Shown here: one piece after another, positions 1-7,780 of the stretch | How positions within the stretch are numbered: position 1 is the first letter of the stretch | Layout: each line of letters opens with the position of its first letter | Assembly: GCF_028621715.1 (NCBI RefSeq) | Contig: NZ_CP117466.1 | Location: forward strand, 692,501-756,500 | Direction of reading: 5' to 3' | Length of the DNA stretch: 64,000 nt | From: Paracoccus marcusii | Lineage (GTDB): Bacteria > Pseudomonadota > Alphaproteobacteria > Rhodobacterales > Rhodobacteraceae | The notes under the pieces: model-generated | What the model was told of the DNA's origin: nothing | Databases searched by the model: none | What the model saw: the letters and a program-made list of their open reading frames with translations, nothing else | Position numbers and translations under genes: made by a program

Positions 1-510
1 CAGGATCGCGCGTTGCTGACCGATCATCTCCTCGGGGCGCACCAGCGTCTCGAACTCGACGAACTTGGCACTGGGCTGGACGCCGACCTTGGCCAGCACG
101 GATGCCAGCGGCACGCCGATCCACGGAACGACCATCGACCACGCCTCGACGCAGCGCAGGCGATAGATGCGTTCCTCCAGCGCGTTGTCGGGGGCCAGAT
201 CCTCGACACCATAGCTGCCCGGGCGGTCGACCAGGCCCGCCACCTCCACGGACCAGGGATCGGTGGTTAGCGCGCCCGCATTGCGCGCCGGATCCTCCTT
301 GCCCGTCCCGAATTCGTAAAAGTTGTTGTAGTTGGTGATCTCCTCGAAGGTGTTCGGCGTCTGGTCGGTCGACAGCGGGGACGGGCGTGCATTGATCGTC
401 TGCGCGCGGACCAGTCCGGGCAGGGCCACGGCGGCGGCCCCTGCGGCCATGAATTTTCGACGGTCCAGAAAGATCCTGTGCGGCGTGACGTCAGACCAGT
501 TCAGCTTCAT
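1..510 (-). CDS. msrP: Protein-methionine-sulfoxide reductase catalytic subunit MsrP, 3'-truncated by the window edge
   Basis: Periplasmic molybdopterin enzyme that reduces oxidised methionines in envelope proteins, taking electrons from the membrane haem protein MsrQ. The visible part is the first 170 residues. A twin-arginine signal is clear: Arg17-Arg18 with the motif DRRKFMAAG, then a hydrophobic stretch ending in LVRA. The Mo-ligand cysteine lies in YRLRCVEAWSMVVPW, typical of the YedY/MsrP family. GGAGG sits 5 bases before this ATG; an in-frame ATG 3 bases further upstream is only 2 bases from it, so the second ATG was chosen. msrQ would be expected beyond the left edge and is not visible. 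The assignment is firm; only the C-terminal part is missing. Confidence 0.93.
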   Translation of the reverse strand, partial: MKLNWSDVTPHRIFLDRRKFMAAGAAAVALPGLVRAQTINARPSPLSTDQTPNTFEEITNYNNFYEFGTGKEDPARNAGALTTDPWSVEVAGLVDRPGSYGVEDLAPDNALEERIYRLRCVEAWSMVVPWIGVPLASVLAKVGVQPSAKFVEFETLVRPEEMIGQQRAIL

Positions 511-529
511 CATGTCCTCCGATCGGGCT

Positions 530-577
530 GCCCCAACGGGGCGGTACCCCTGCGTTATCGCATGATCCACGCAGGGG
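530..577. promoter_or_regulatory. Inverted repeats upstream of msrP
   Basis: Two perfect inverted repeats lie just upstream of the msrP start: GCCCC/GGGGC at 530-542, and a 9-bp arm pair CCCCTGCGT (547-555) / ACGCAGGGG (569-577) around a 13-base spacer. A further 5-bp repeat CCTGT/ACAGG is at 627-641. No T-run follows, so a terminator for recQ (which ends at 652, reading this way) is not well supported. The 9-bp element could be an operator for msrP or an RNA hairpin in its leader. Confidence 0.35.
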
Positions 578-651
578 GTTGCGCAAATGATGCATCACGT
601 TCGGTTGACTGTTCGCTGCAGGGCACCTGTTCGTTACAGGCGCGGCGCGAA

Positions 652-2688
652 TTATTCGACGCGCTCGATCTCGGCCCGGAAGGCGTCGGCGAACCGCTCC
701 ATGCGCGGCGCGTCCAGGTGGCGCGCCAGTCCATCGACGCCGGCGGGGCGGCTTTCCGCGATGCGCTTGATCTGGGCGGTCGAACAGGACAGCGGCTTGT
801 CGGTGCCGTCGGGGCCGCGCTGCAGGTCCAGCTGCACGGCCATCAGCCGGTCGAACAGCGCGCCTTCGGGACGCCCGGCCAGAGCGCGCCGTGCCGGGTG
901 CATCTCGGGCTGCGCCCCCGCGATGACCTCCAGGAAGGCGCGGCCAAAACTGTCCAGCTTCTTTGCGCCCACGCCGCCGACCCGCGCCATCTGGTCCAGG
1001 TCCTGCGGCCGCTTCTCGGCCATCTCGATCAGGGTGCGGTCGGGGAAGATGACATAGGCCGGCACGCGCGCCGCCTCGGCCAGGGCGCGCCGCTTGGCCT
1101 TCAGCGCGGACAGAAGGGGCTCGTCCTCCTCCGATACCTGGGTGCGCAGGACGTTGGCAGGCTTGGCGCCCTTGGTCGTGTCCTCGCGCAGCGTCACGCT
1201 CTCCTCGCCGCGCAGGATCGGATGCGCGGTCTCGGTCAGGTGCAGCGCGCCGTGGCGTTCGGGGTCGGGGCGGCACAGGTCCAGCCCCATCATCTGCCGG
1301 AAGATCGCCTGCCACTGCCCGCGCCCGTGTTCGCGCCCCACGCCGAAGGTCGGCAGCTGGTCATGGCCGCGCTCGCGGACCTTGTCCGTGGTGGTACCGG
1401 TCAGGATGTCGATCAGGTGGCCGCTGCCAAACCACTCCCCGGTGCGGACCATCGCCGACAGCGCCTTGCGGACCGCCAGCGTCCCGTCGAACAGCTTGGG
1501 CGGGCTCTGGCACAAGTCGCAATTGCCGCAGTCGCGGTCCATCTCCTCGCCGAAATAGGCCAGCAGGCGGCGGCGGCGGCATCCTGTCGCCTCGGCCAGA
1601 CCCAGCAGCGCGTTCAGACGTGCATGATCGCCGGCCTTGCGGGCGCTGTCGCCCAGGCCCTCGTCGATCTGGGTGCGGCGCAGGCGGATGTCGTCGGGAC
1701 CGTAGAGGGTCAGCGTATCCGCCGGATCACCGTCGCGGCCCGCACGCCCGATCTCCTGGTAATACCCCTCGATGGATTTCGGCAGGTCGGCATGCAGCAC
1801 CCAACGGATGTCGGGCTTGTCGATGCCCATTCCAAAGGCCACGGTCGCCACGACGATCAGCCCGTCCTCGGTCTGAAACCGCGCCTCGGCCTCGCGCCGG
1901 GCCTCGGCCTCCAGGCCGGCATGATAGGCGATGGCCGGATGGCCCGCCTCGCGCAGCGCCTGCGCCAGGCTTTCGGTCCGCGCGCGGGCGCCGCAATAGA
2001 TGATGCCCGACTGACCCCGGCGCGCGGCGGCATAGGCCAGGACCTGGGTGCGGGGGCTGTTCTTGGGCTGGAAGGCCAGCCGGATGTTTGGCCGGTCGAA
2101 GCCGCGCAGGAAGGTCACGGGGGCCTGTCCGTCGAACAGGCGGGTGACGATCTCGGCCCGCGTTTCCACGTCCGCAGTGGCGGTGAACGCCGCCAGCGGC
2201 ACGTCCAGCGCGCGCTTCAGATCGCCGATGCGCAGATAGTCGGGGCGGAAGTCATGGCCCCACTGGCTGACGCAATGCGCCTCGTCCACCGCGATCGCCG
2301 TGACGCCCGCCCGGCGCAAGAGGTTCACCGTGCCCCCGGATGCCAGCCGTTCGGGCGCCATGTACAGCACCTTCAGCCGCCCCTCGGAGATGGCCGAAAA
2401 CACCGCGTCGGTTTCGGCCTCGGTGTTGCCGCTGGTCAGTGCGCCCGCCTCGACCCCCGCTTCGCGCAGCGCGCGCACTTGATCGCGCATCAGCGCGATC
2501 AGTGGAGAGATGACCACCGTCACGCCTTCGCGCATCAGCGCGGGCAGCTGGAAGCACAGCGACTTGCCGCCGCCCGTCGGCATGATCGCCAGCACGTCGC
2601 GGCCTGCGGCCACCGCCTCGACGATCTCTTGCTGTCCGGGGCGGAAACCGTCGAATCCCCAGACCTGGCGCAGCAGGTCCGTTGACAT
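652..2688 (-). CDS. recQ: ATP-dependent DNA helicase RecQ
   Basis: 3'-5' superfamily 2 DNA helicase acting in recombination and stalled-fork repair. The 678-residue protein has the full RecQ order: a Q-motif region (FRPGQQEIV), Walker A (MPTGGGKS), DEAH box (VDEAHCVSQWGHDFRPDY), helicase C domain with QEIGRAGRDG, a zinc site with CGNCDLC, a winged-helix region, and a C-terminal HRDC domain (the stretch from DEPLLSALKAKR onward). The start is fixed by TGATG coupling: the YggT stop overlaps the recQ ATG by one base, so the two are probably co-transcribed from an upstream promoter. Nothing odd is seen in the motifs. Confidence 0.96.
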   Translation of the reverse strand: MSTDLLRQVWGFDGFRPGQQEIVEAVAAGRDVLAIMPTGGGKSLCFQLPALMREGVTVVISPLIALMRDQVRALREAGVEAGALTSGNTEAETDAVFSAISEGRLKVLYMAPERLASGGTVNLLRRAGVTAIAVDEAHCVSQWGHDFRPDYLRIGDLKRALDVPLAAFTATADVETRAEIVTRLFDGQAPVTFLRGFDRPNIRLAFQPKNSPRTQVLAYAAARRGQSGIIYCGARARTESLAQALREAGHPAIAYHAGLEAEARREAEARFQTEDGLIVVATVAFGMGIDKPDIRWVLHADLPKSIEGYYQEIGRAGRDGDPADTLTLYGPDDIRLRRTQIDEGLGDSARKAGDHARLNALLGLAEATGCRRRRLLAYFGEEMDRDCGNCDLCQSPPKLFDGTLAVRKALSAMVRTGEWFGSGHLIDILTGTTTDKVRERGHDQLPTFGVGREHGRGQWQAIFRQMMGLDLCRPDPERHGALHLTETAHPILRGEESVTLREDTTKGAKPANVLRTQVSEEDEPLLSALKAKRRALAEAARVPAYVIFPDRTLIEMAEKRPQDLDQMARVGGVGAKKLDSFGRAFLEVIAGAQPEMHPARRALAGRPEGALFDRLMAVQLDLQRGPDGTDKPLSCSTAQIKRIAESRPAGVDGLARHLDAPRMERFADAFRAEIERVE

Positions 2689-2981
2689 CACATGCCGTAG
2701 AAGAAGCCCGCGTTGTTCGCCAGGGCGCGCTGCGCGATGATGATGATGATGAAGACGACCAGCGGCGCCAGATCCAGCCCGCCGGTATTGGGCAGGATGT
2801 TCCGGATCGGGCGATAGATCGGCTCCAGCAGCCGGTTCAGGCCGTCCCAGATCTGCGCGACCAGCGGCTGGCGCAGGTTCAGCACCTGAAAGTTGATCAG
2901 CCAGGACATGATGATGTGCACGATCATGATGAACCACAGGACCTGCAGGATCAGTTGCAGGGCTTCGTACAGGGTTCCCAT
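2688..2981 (-). CDS. YggT family membrane protein
   Basis: Small integral membrane protein of 97 residues in the YggT (CcmB/YlmG-like) family, linked in other bacteria to osmotic tolerance and cell-division or membrane organisation; its biochemical role is unsettled. Two hydrophobic helices are visible, roughly residues 8-28 and 70-86, separated by a loop with the family motif RLLEPIYRPIRNILP. The start ATG is the most upstream one that fits the family length. It overlaps recQ by one base (TGATG), so it is the first gene of a two-gene operon. Confidence 0.88.
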   Translation of the reverse strand: MGTLYEALQLILQVLWFIMIVHIIMSWLINFQVLNLRQPLVAQIWDGLNRLLEPIYRPIRNILPNTGGLDLAPLVVFIIIIIAQRALANNAGFFYGM

Positions 2982-3115
2982 GGTCGTCTCCTTGGCTGCG
3001 CGCGCGTTCGGGCCCTGTATGGCCGCGCGTAAGGCGGGACGCAAGCGGGGCGCGACCGGATGCCGCCGCGTCCGGCTTGACGCCCGCGTGATCACGGGCC
3101 ACCCACGGGGCAGAA

Positions 3116-3154
3116 CGAAAGGCCCGCCCCCGAAAGGCCTGCTGACGAAAGGCC
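3116..3154 (+). repeat. Three tandem 15-bp units carrying CGAAAGGCC before a thioesterase-like gene
   Basis: The nonamer CGAAAGGCC occurs at 3116-3124, 3131-3139 and 3146-3154, exactly 15 bp apart. The third copy supplies the only plausible Shine-Dalgarno (AAAGG, 7 bases from the ATG at 3160), so the two upstream copies look like duplicated ribosome-binding elements. In the reading frame of the gene the units would encode a repeated Lys-Gly-Pro-like pattern, so an upstream start cannot be fully excluded. Confidence 0.6.
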
Positions 3155-3159
3155 CCTCC

Positions 3160-3720
3160 ATGTATCCGCTGATCCGCTTTGCCAAGGAACTGGTCAAGTT
3201 CCGCAATGCCCCCGCCCTGGACCCCCTGGGCACGCATGTGTCCACGCATATGTGCTGGCCCTGGGACCTGGACCCCTGGTGGGAGCTGAACAACGGCCGC
3301 ACCCTGACCCTGTTCGATCTGGGCCGCATCCCGCTGGCGCGGCGGACCGGGCTGGTGCCAGTGCTGCGGGCGAATGGCTGGGGCATCACGGTGGCGGGGA
3401 ACTCGACCCGCTATCGCCGCCGTGTCCGGGCGTTCGAACGCTTCACCATGATCTCGCGCATGGTAGGCTGGGACGCGCGCTTCGTCTATATGGAGCAGTC
3501 CATGTGGAAGGGCACGGAATGCTGCAACCAGGTGATGATCCGCTCGGCCGTGACCTCGGCCCAGGGGATCGTCGCCCCCGCCCGCGTCATGGAGGCCCTG
3601 GGCCACGCCCCCGACAGTCCGCCCCTGCCCGACTGGATCGCGGCCTGGATCGCGGCGGATGCGACGCGGCCCTGGCCCCCCGTCATCCCGGATGACGCGA
3701 AACTTCACTTGCCACTCTGA
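3160..3720 (+). CDS. Hotdog-fold thioesterase-like protein (THEM6/4HBT_2 type)
   Basis: Predicted cytoplasmic acyl-CoA thioesterase-like protein of 186 residues. It has the general layout of the 4HBT_2/THEM6 group: an N-terminal stretch with WPWDLDPWWELNNGRTLTLFDLGR, in which the asparagine pair and the D-x-G region match the catalytic helix area, followed by beta-strand segments (GITVAGNSTRYRRRVRAFERFTM) typical of hotdog proteins. The substrate is unknown. The start ATG is preceded by AAAGG inside a 15-bp tandem repeat. It is the first gene of the rightward run and is 42 bases from the UMF1 transporter gene. Confidence 0.75.
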   Translation: MYPLIRFAKELVKFRNAPALDPLGTHVSTHMCWPWDLDPWWELNNGRTLTLFDLGRIPLARRTGLVPVLRANGWGITVAGNSTRYRRRVRAFERFTMISRMVGWDARFVYMEQSMWKGTECCNQVMIRSAVTSAQGIVAPARVMEALGHAPDSPPLPDWIAAWIAADATRPWPPVIPDDAKLHLPL

Positions 3721-3762
3721 CGGGCTCTGTTCCTTATGACGGAAAAGCCATGAGGGACGGAC

Positions 3763-5133
3763 ATGACGATCGATCGCAGGCGGGTCTGGGGCTGGTGGTT
3801 CTTTGACTGGGCCAGCCAGCCCTATCACACGCTGCTGCTGACCTTCGTCTTCTCGATCTACTTCGCCGAGGTCGCGCGCACGCATTTCATCGCCCAGGGC
3901 TTTGATGCCGCGCAGGCCGGGGCGCAGGCGCAGGCGCTTTGGGGATACGGGCTGGCCATCGCGGGCGCGGTCATCGCGCTGGCCGCCCCGGTCCTGGGCG
4001 CCATCGCGGACAGTTCGGGGCGGCGGATGCCCTGGGTCTGGGTGTTCTCGGCATTCTACGTGGTGGGCGCGGCGGGGCTGTGGACCCTGACCCCCGCCCA
4101 GCCGCCGCTGATCCAGGCCATCGTCTTGTTCGGCATCGGCCTGATCGGGGTCGAATTCGCCACCATCTTCACCAATGCCATGCTGCCTGCCCTGGCCCCG
4201 CGCGACGAGATCGGCCGCCTGTCCGGGTCGGGCTATGCCTTCGGCTATCTGGGCGGGGTGACGGCGCTGGCCGTGATGCTGCTGCTGTTCGCCGAAACGC
4301 CCTCGGGGCGCACGCTGCTGGGCATCCCGCCCCTGTTCGGCCTGGACCCCGCGATGCGCGAAGGCACGCGGTTCGTCGGCCCCCTGACGGCGATCTGGTA
4401 CGCGGTCTTCATGATCCCGTTCTTCCTGTGGGTCCGCGAACCGGGGCCGGGCCGGCCGGTGCAGGTGCGCCGCGCCCTGCGCGACCTGTGGACGCTGATC
4501 CGCAGCCTGCGGCATCGGCGCAGCCTGGCGGCCTGGCTGGCATCGTCGATGTTCTCGCGCGACGCGCTGAACGCGCTGTACGGGTTCGGGGGCGTCTATG
4601 CGGGGACGGTGTTGGGCTGGCCGGTGTTCCTGGCCGGCGTCTTCGGGGTGGTCAGCGCCATCTCGGCGGCGGTGATCAGCTGGCTGGGCGGGCGCGCGGA
4701 CCGCGCCTTCGGCCCCCGCGCGGTGATCGTGGCCAGCATCCTGGCGCTGATGGCGGTCTGCATGCTGCTGGTGGGCATGGACCGGACATCCGTCCTGGGC
4801 ATTGCCACGCCGGATGCGGTCCTGGGCACCCTGCGCCTGCCCGATCTGATCTTCTTTGCCTGCGGGGCGGTGATCGGGGGCTCGGGCGGCGCGCTGCAGG
4901 CGGCCAGCCGCACGATGATGGTGCGCCACACCACCCCCGACCGCGCAACCGAGGGTTTCGGGCTTTACGCGCTGTCGGGCAAGGCCACGGCGTTCCTGGC
5001 ACCCTTCCTGATCGCGCTGACGACCGACCTGACCGGGAATCAGCGCATCGGGTTTCTTCCCCTGATCGTGATCTTTCTTGTCGCGCTGGTTCTGCTAGTG
5101 TGGGTGGACCCCGAAGGAGAGACGTCCCCGTGA
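3763..5133 (+). CDS. MFS transporter, UMF1 (Atg22-like) family
   Basis: Polytopic inner-membrane permease of 456 residues. The opening RRVWGWWFFDWASQPYHT is the signature of the UMF1 family, related to the yeast vacuolar amino-acid effluxer Atg22; bacterial substrates are mostly unknown. About twelve hydrophobic segments are visible, with an MFS-type loop (GGRADRAFGPR) after the middle of the protein. GAGGG lies 6 bases before the ATG. The last four bases (GTGA) overlap the GTG start of mepA, so the two are translationally coupled. An amino-acid or peptide-fragment exporter is possible given the murein hydrolase next door, but that is inference. Confidence 0.85.
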   Translation: MTIDRRRVWGWWFFDWASQPYHTLLLTFVFSIYFAEVARTHFIAQGFDAAQAGAQAQALWGYGLAIAGAVIALAAPVLGAIADSSGRRMPWVWVFSAFYVVGAAGLWTLTPAQPPLIQAIVLFGIGLIGVEFATIFTNAMLPALAPRDEIGRLSGSGYAFGYLGGVTALAVMLLLFAETPSGRTLLGIPPLFGLDPAMREGTRFVGPLTAIWYAVFMIPFFLWVREPGPGRPVQVRRALRDLWTLIRSLRHRRSLAAWLASSMFSRDALNALYGFGGVYAGTVLGWPVFLAGVFGVVSAISAAVISWLGGRADRAFGPRAVIVASILALMAVCMLLVGMDRTSVLGIATPDAVLGTLRLPDLIFFACGAVIGGSGGALQAASRTMMVRHTTPDRATEGFGLYALSGKATAFLAPFLIALTTDLTGNQRIGFLPLIVIFLVALVLLVWVDPEGETSP

Positions 5134-5993
5134 TCCGCAAGACCCTGACCGCCGCCGCCGTCCTGATGGGCCTGGCTTTGCCCGCATCGGCCCAATCCCT
5201 GGCCAAGGACGTCTTCGGCGCGTTCCGCACGGCGTCAGGCGGGCCGGCCGTGTCGATCGGCAACTATTCCCAAGGTTGCGCACAGGGCCTGGTGCAGATG
5301 CCCGAAAGCGGACCCAGCTGGCAATCCATGCGCCCGTCGCGCAACCGCAACTGGGGCCACCCCGAGATGATCGGCTTTCTGCAGGGCCTGTCGCGGGCGG
5401 CGCAGCAGGCCGGGTGGCGGGGCCTCTATATTGGGGACATCAGCCAGCCGCGCGGCGGACCGATGACCTCGGGCCATGCCAGCCACCAGTTGGGGCTGGA
5501 TGCCGACATCTGGATGCTGCCGCCCCCGACCTTGGGCCTGTCCCCGCAGCAGCGCGAGAACCTGTCATCCGTGTCGGTCGTCGCGAATGGCGGCACGGCG
5601 CTGTCGGGCAACTGGACGGGCGGGCACATGTCGATCATGCGCGCCGCCGCGCGCGATCCCCGCGTCGAACGCATCTTCGTCGATCCCGTCGCCAAGGTCG
5701 CCATGTGCCAGATGGAGACGGGCAACCGCGACTGGCTGCGCAAGATCCGCCCCATCAACAACCACGACTTCCATTTCCACGTCCGCATGAACTGCCCTGC
5801 CGGGTCGATCTGCCAGACGCCGAACCCGATCCCGGCCGGCGACGGCTGCGCCGAGGCGCAGGAATGGATCAACATCCGCATCGACCCCAGCCGCGCCAAG
5901 CCCTCGACCCCGGACCCCAACTATCGCCACCCCCGCACCTATCGGATGAGCGACCTGCCAGCCCAATGTTCGACCGTCGCATCGGCGCCCTGA
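5130..5993 (+). CDS. mepA: Penicillin-insensitive murein endopeptidase MepA
   Basis: Periplasmic zinc endopeptidase (M74, LAS superfamily) that cuts D-Ala-mDAP cross-links in peptidoglycan. The 287-residue protein has a Sec signal ending ALPASAQS, the first zinc motif in SHQLGLDADIW and the second in NNHDFHFHVRMNC. Conserved cysteines (YSQGCAQGL, NCPAGSIC, GDGCAEAQEW) fit the disulfides of the family. The GTG start is set by the GTGA overlap with the upstream transporter and by GGAGA 7 bases upstream. Its 3' end overlaps the next gene by 28 bases in another frame. Confidence 0.93.
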   Translation: MIRKTLTAAAVLMGLALPASAQSLAKDVFGAFRTASGGPAVSIGNYSQGCAQGLVQMPESGPSWQSMRPSRNRNWGHPEMIGFLQGLSRAAQQAGWRGLYIGDISQPRGGPMTSGHASHQLGLDADIWMLPPPTLGLSPQQRENLSSVSVVANGGTALSGNWTGGHMSIMRAAARDPRVERIFVDPVAKVAMCQMETGNRDWLRKIRPINNHDFHFHVRMNCPAGSICQTPNPIPAGDGCAEAQEWINIRIDPSRAKPSTPDPNYRHPRTYRMSDLPAQCSTVASAP

Positions 5994-6883
5994 CGCTGGC
6001 CCTTGCCGGGTCGATCCTTGCCACCGCGCCTGCCCGTGCAGGCGCGGTTCTTGATTATGTCGGCACCTATATCTGGACGATGGACCAATCGACCTTCGGC
6101 GGCTTCTCGGCGATCGACATCAGCCCGGACGGCACCGGGTTCCACGCCCTGACCGACCGGGCGCACCTGTACTGGGGCCGGATCGAACGCGATGCCCAGG
6201 GCCTGGTGCGCGGCATGTCCGTCGCCGGGCGCACGAACCTAAAGGACAGCAAGGGCCAGCCCCTGCCCCCCGGCTATACCGGCGACAGCGAAGGCATCGC
6301 GGTGGGCCCCGACGGCCGCATCCATGTCAGCTTCGAAGGGCTGGACCGGGTCGCGACCTATGATCACCCCGACACACCCGCCACCACCCACCCCCGCCCG
6401 GACCGCCTGCCCGGCATGGGCGTGAACGTGGGGCTGGAGGCGCTGGCCATCGACGACGACGGCACCCTGTTCGCCGTCCCCGAGCGGTCGGGTTCGGAAA
6501 CCCAGCCCTTCACCATCCTGTCGTTCGACGGCGCCTGGACGGAATACGGCCAGATCCGCCGCGATCCGCGCTGGCGTGCGGTGGGGGCGGATTTCGGGCC
6601 CGACGGCTGGTTCTACCTGCTGGAGCGCGATTTCCGCGGCATCCTGGGCTTTGTCTCGCGCGTGCGGCGGATGCGGCTGGAGCCGGGGGTGATCCAGGAC
6701 GACCAGATCCTGCTGGAGACGCGGCCCCTGCAATACGACAACCTGGAAGGCATCTCGGTCTGGGACGACGGCGTGGGCATGCGCATCACCATGATCTCGG
6801 ACGACAACTTCCTGTTCGTCCAGCGGACCGAGATCGTCGAATACCGCCTGCGCGACACCGGCCTGCAGGCGCTGCGGAATTGA
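5966..6883 (+). CDS. Secreted esterase-like activity of phytase family protein
   Basis: Predicted exported protein of 305 residues with a Sec signal (residues about 1-24, ending APARAGA) and a six-bladed beta-propeller-like body of the phytase-like esterase family (PF13449 type). Recognisable stretches are FGGFSAIDISPDG near the N terminus, YTGDSEGIAVGPDGRIHVSFEG in the middle, and NLEGISVWDDG followed by ITMISDDNF near the end. Function in bacteria is poorly defined; phosphomonoesterase or phosphodiesterase activity is the usual guess. It starts inside mepA with a 28-base out-of-frame overlap, so it probably belongs to the same transcript. Confidence 0.85.
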   Translation: MFDRRIGALTLALAGSILATAPARAGAVLDYVGTYIWTMDQSTFGGFSAIDISPDGTGFHALTDRAHLYWGRIERDAQGLVRGMSVAGRTNLKDSKGQPLPPGYTGDSEGIAVGPDGRIHVSFEGLDRVATYDHPDTPATTHPRPDRLPGMGVNVGLEALAIDDDGTLFAVPERSGSETQPFTILSFDGAWTEYGQIRRDPRWRAVGADFGPDGWFYLLERDFRGILGFVSRVRRMRLEPGVIQDDQILLETRPLQYDNLEGISVWDDGVGMRITMISDDNFLFVQRTEIVEYRLRDTGLQALRN

Positions 6884-6935
6884 CAAGACCGCCCGCGCGG
6901 GCGTAAGGCGCGCGCTGCCCCACCCGTCCGGGGGG

Positions 6936-6968
6936 CCGAGTTCTTCCGCAACCTTCGCAAAAACGGAA
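6936..6968 (+). promoter_or_regulatory. Candidate preQ1-I riboswitch masking the Shine-Dalgarno of the transporter gene
   Basis: A compact H-type pseudoknot can be drawn. P1 is CGAG (6937-6940) with CTTCG (6953-6957), slightly imperfect. It is followed by the loop TTC-TTCCG-CAAC, then the A-rich C-AAAAAC segment, and P2 is TTCCG (6944-6948) with CGGAA (6964-6968), a perfect 5-bp pairing. The order P1, UUC, P2, GC, P1', AAAAAC, P2' matches the known preQ1-I class. The only Shine-Dalgarno candidate, GGAA at 6965-6968, lies in P2', 8 bases before the ATG. Ligand-bound folding would therefore block translation. The gene controlled is of the VUT/YhhQ family, which takes up queuosine precursors. 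Confidence 0.6.
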
Positions 6969-6976
6969 ACCCGCCG

Positions 6977-7579
6977 ATGATCCGCTTTCTGCCCGGCATC
7001 CTTGCCATGGCCGCCATTGTCGTGGCCTCGAACGTCCTGGTCCAGTTCACGGTCGCCACCTGGCTGACCTGGGGGGCCTTCACCTATCCGCTGGCCTTCC
7101 TGGTCACGGACGTCATGAACCGCGTCCACGGCGCCGCCGCCGCGCGCCGCGTGGTGCTGGCAGGGTTCGTGACCGGGGTCGTCTGGTCGCTGATCGCCGC
7201 AGGGATGGATGCCACCACGCTGCGAATCGCCATCGCGTCTGGGGCGGCCTTCCTGGTGGCGCAGATGGTCGACGTGCAGGTCTTCGACACGCTGCGCGGC
7301 GGGCGCTGGTGGCGCGCGCCGCTGGTCTCGACCCTGCTGGGGTCGGCGCTGGACACGGTGCTGTTCTTCGGAATCGCCTTTGCGGTCGTGCTGCCCGCGG
7401 ACACCAACACGGGCTGGGCCAACGAGGCGGTTCCGCTGCTTGGCGCGGGACCGTTCAGCCCGCTGTGGGTTTCGCTGGCACTTGCCGACTGGATGGTCAA
7501 ACTTGGTCTGGCGATACTGGCCCTTGTGCCGTTCCGCATCATCGTCCGCAATTTGTTGGGGCACAGGGCAGAAAGCTAA
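6977..7579 (+). CDS. VUT/YhhQ-type queuosine precursor transporter
   Basis: Integral membrane protein of 200 residues in the vitamin uptake transporter (VUT, YhhQ/COG1738) family, which imports preQ0/preQ1 for tRNA queuosine synthesis. Family marks are LTWGAFTYPLAFLVTDVMNRVHG near the N terminus, MVDVQVFDTLRG in the middle and LGSALDTVLFFGIAFA after it; about six helices are visible. The ATG at 6977 is preceded by the candidate preQ1 pseudoknot, which supports the substrate. No queuosine synthesis genes lie nearby, so it looks like a stand-alone salvage gene. Confidence 0.88.
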   Translation: MIRFLPGILAMAAIVVASNVLVQFTVATWLTWGAFTYPLAFLVTDVMNRVHGAAAARRVVLAGFVTGVVWSLIAAGMDATTLRIAIASGAAFLVAQMVDVQVFDTLRGGRWWRAPLVSTLLGSALDTVLFFGIAFAVVLPADTNTGWANEAVPLLGAGPFSPLWVSLALADWMVKLGLAILALVPFRIIVRNLLGHRAES

Positions 7580-7644
7580 TTGACAGAATTTCGATCTGTG
7601 TCAGCCTGTCCCTATACAGCAATCTTTTGAAAGGAGGTGGTCCA

Positions 7645-7701
7645 GTGTCTAGAGTGATAGTGGAGAGACGTTTCGGAACAGTCGGGGGGACCCCGGCCTG
7701 A
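7645..7701 (+). CDS. 18-residue micro-ORF (leader peptide-like)
   Basis: A GTG-initiated ORF of 18 codons (MSRVIVERRFGTVGGTPA) ends in TGA. Its ribosome-binding site is exceptional: AAAGGAGGTGGTCC directly abuts the start, with the core GGAGG 7 bases from it. The peptide is basic in the middle and has no run of regulatory codons that would suggest classical attenuation. I do not recognise it. Whether the product matters, or only the act of ribosome binding, cannot be told from sequence. Confidence 0.5.
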   Translation: MSRVIVERRFGTVGGTPA

Positions 7702-7780
7702 GGGCAGCCCCAAAGGCCACCACCCCTGGTTGGGACCGGACCTGCGTCCGCCCCTAACCGGACCATCTCCTTGGATCTCG

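Noticed and set aside
478..2685. 735-codon ORF antisense to recQ, and similar long antisense ORFs (e.g. 7771-9684, 9602-11479, 31123-34089)
   Set aside because: High GC gives long open frames opposite real genes. These translations are Arg/Gly/His-rich and show no family motifs, while the opposite strand has complete ones.
7580..7618. TTGACA at 7580-7585 with TATACA at 7613-7618 as a promoter for the small RNA
   Set aside because: The spacing is 27 bases, far from 16-18, and no other hexamer pair fits, so the pairing cannot be supported.
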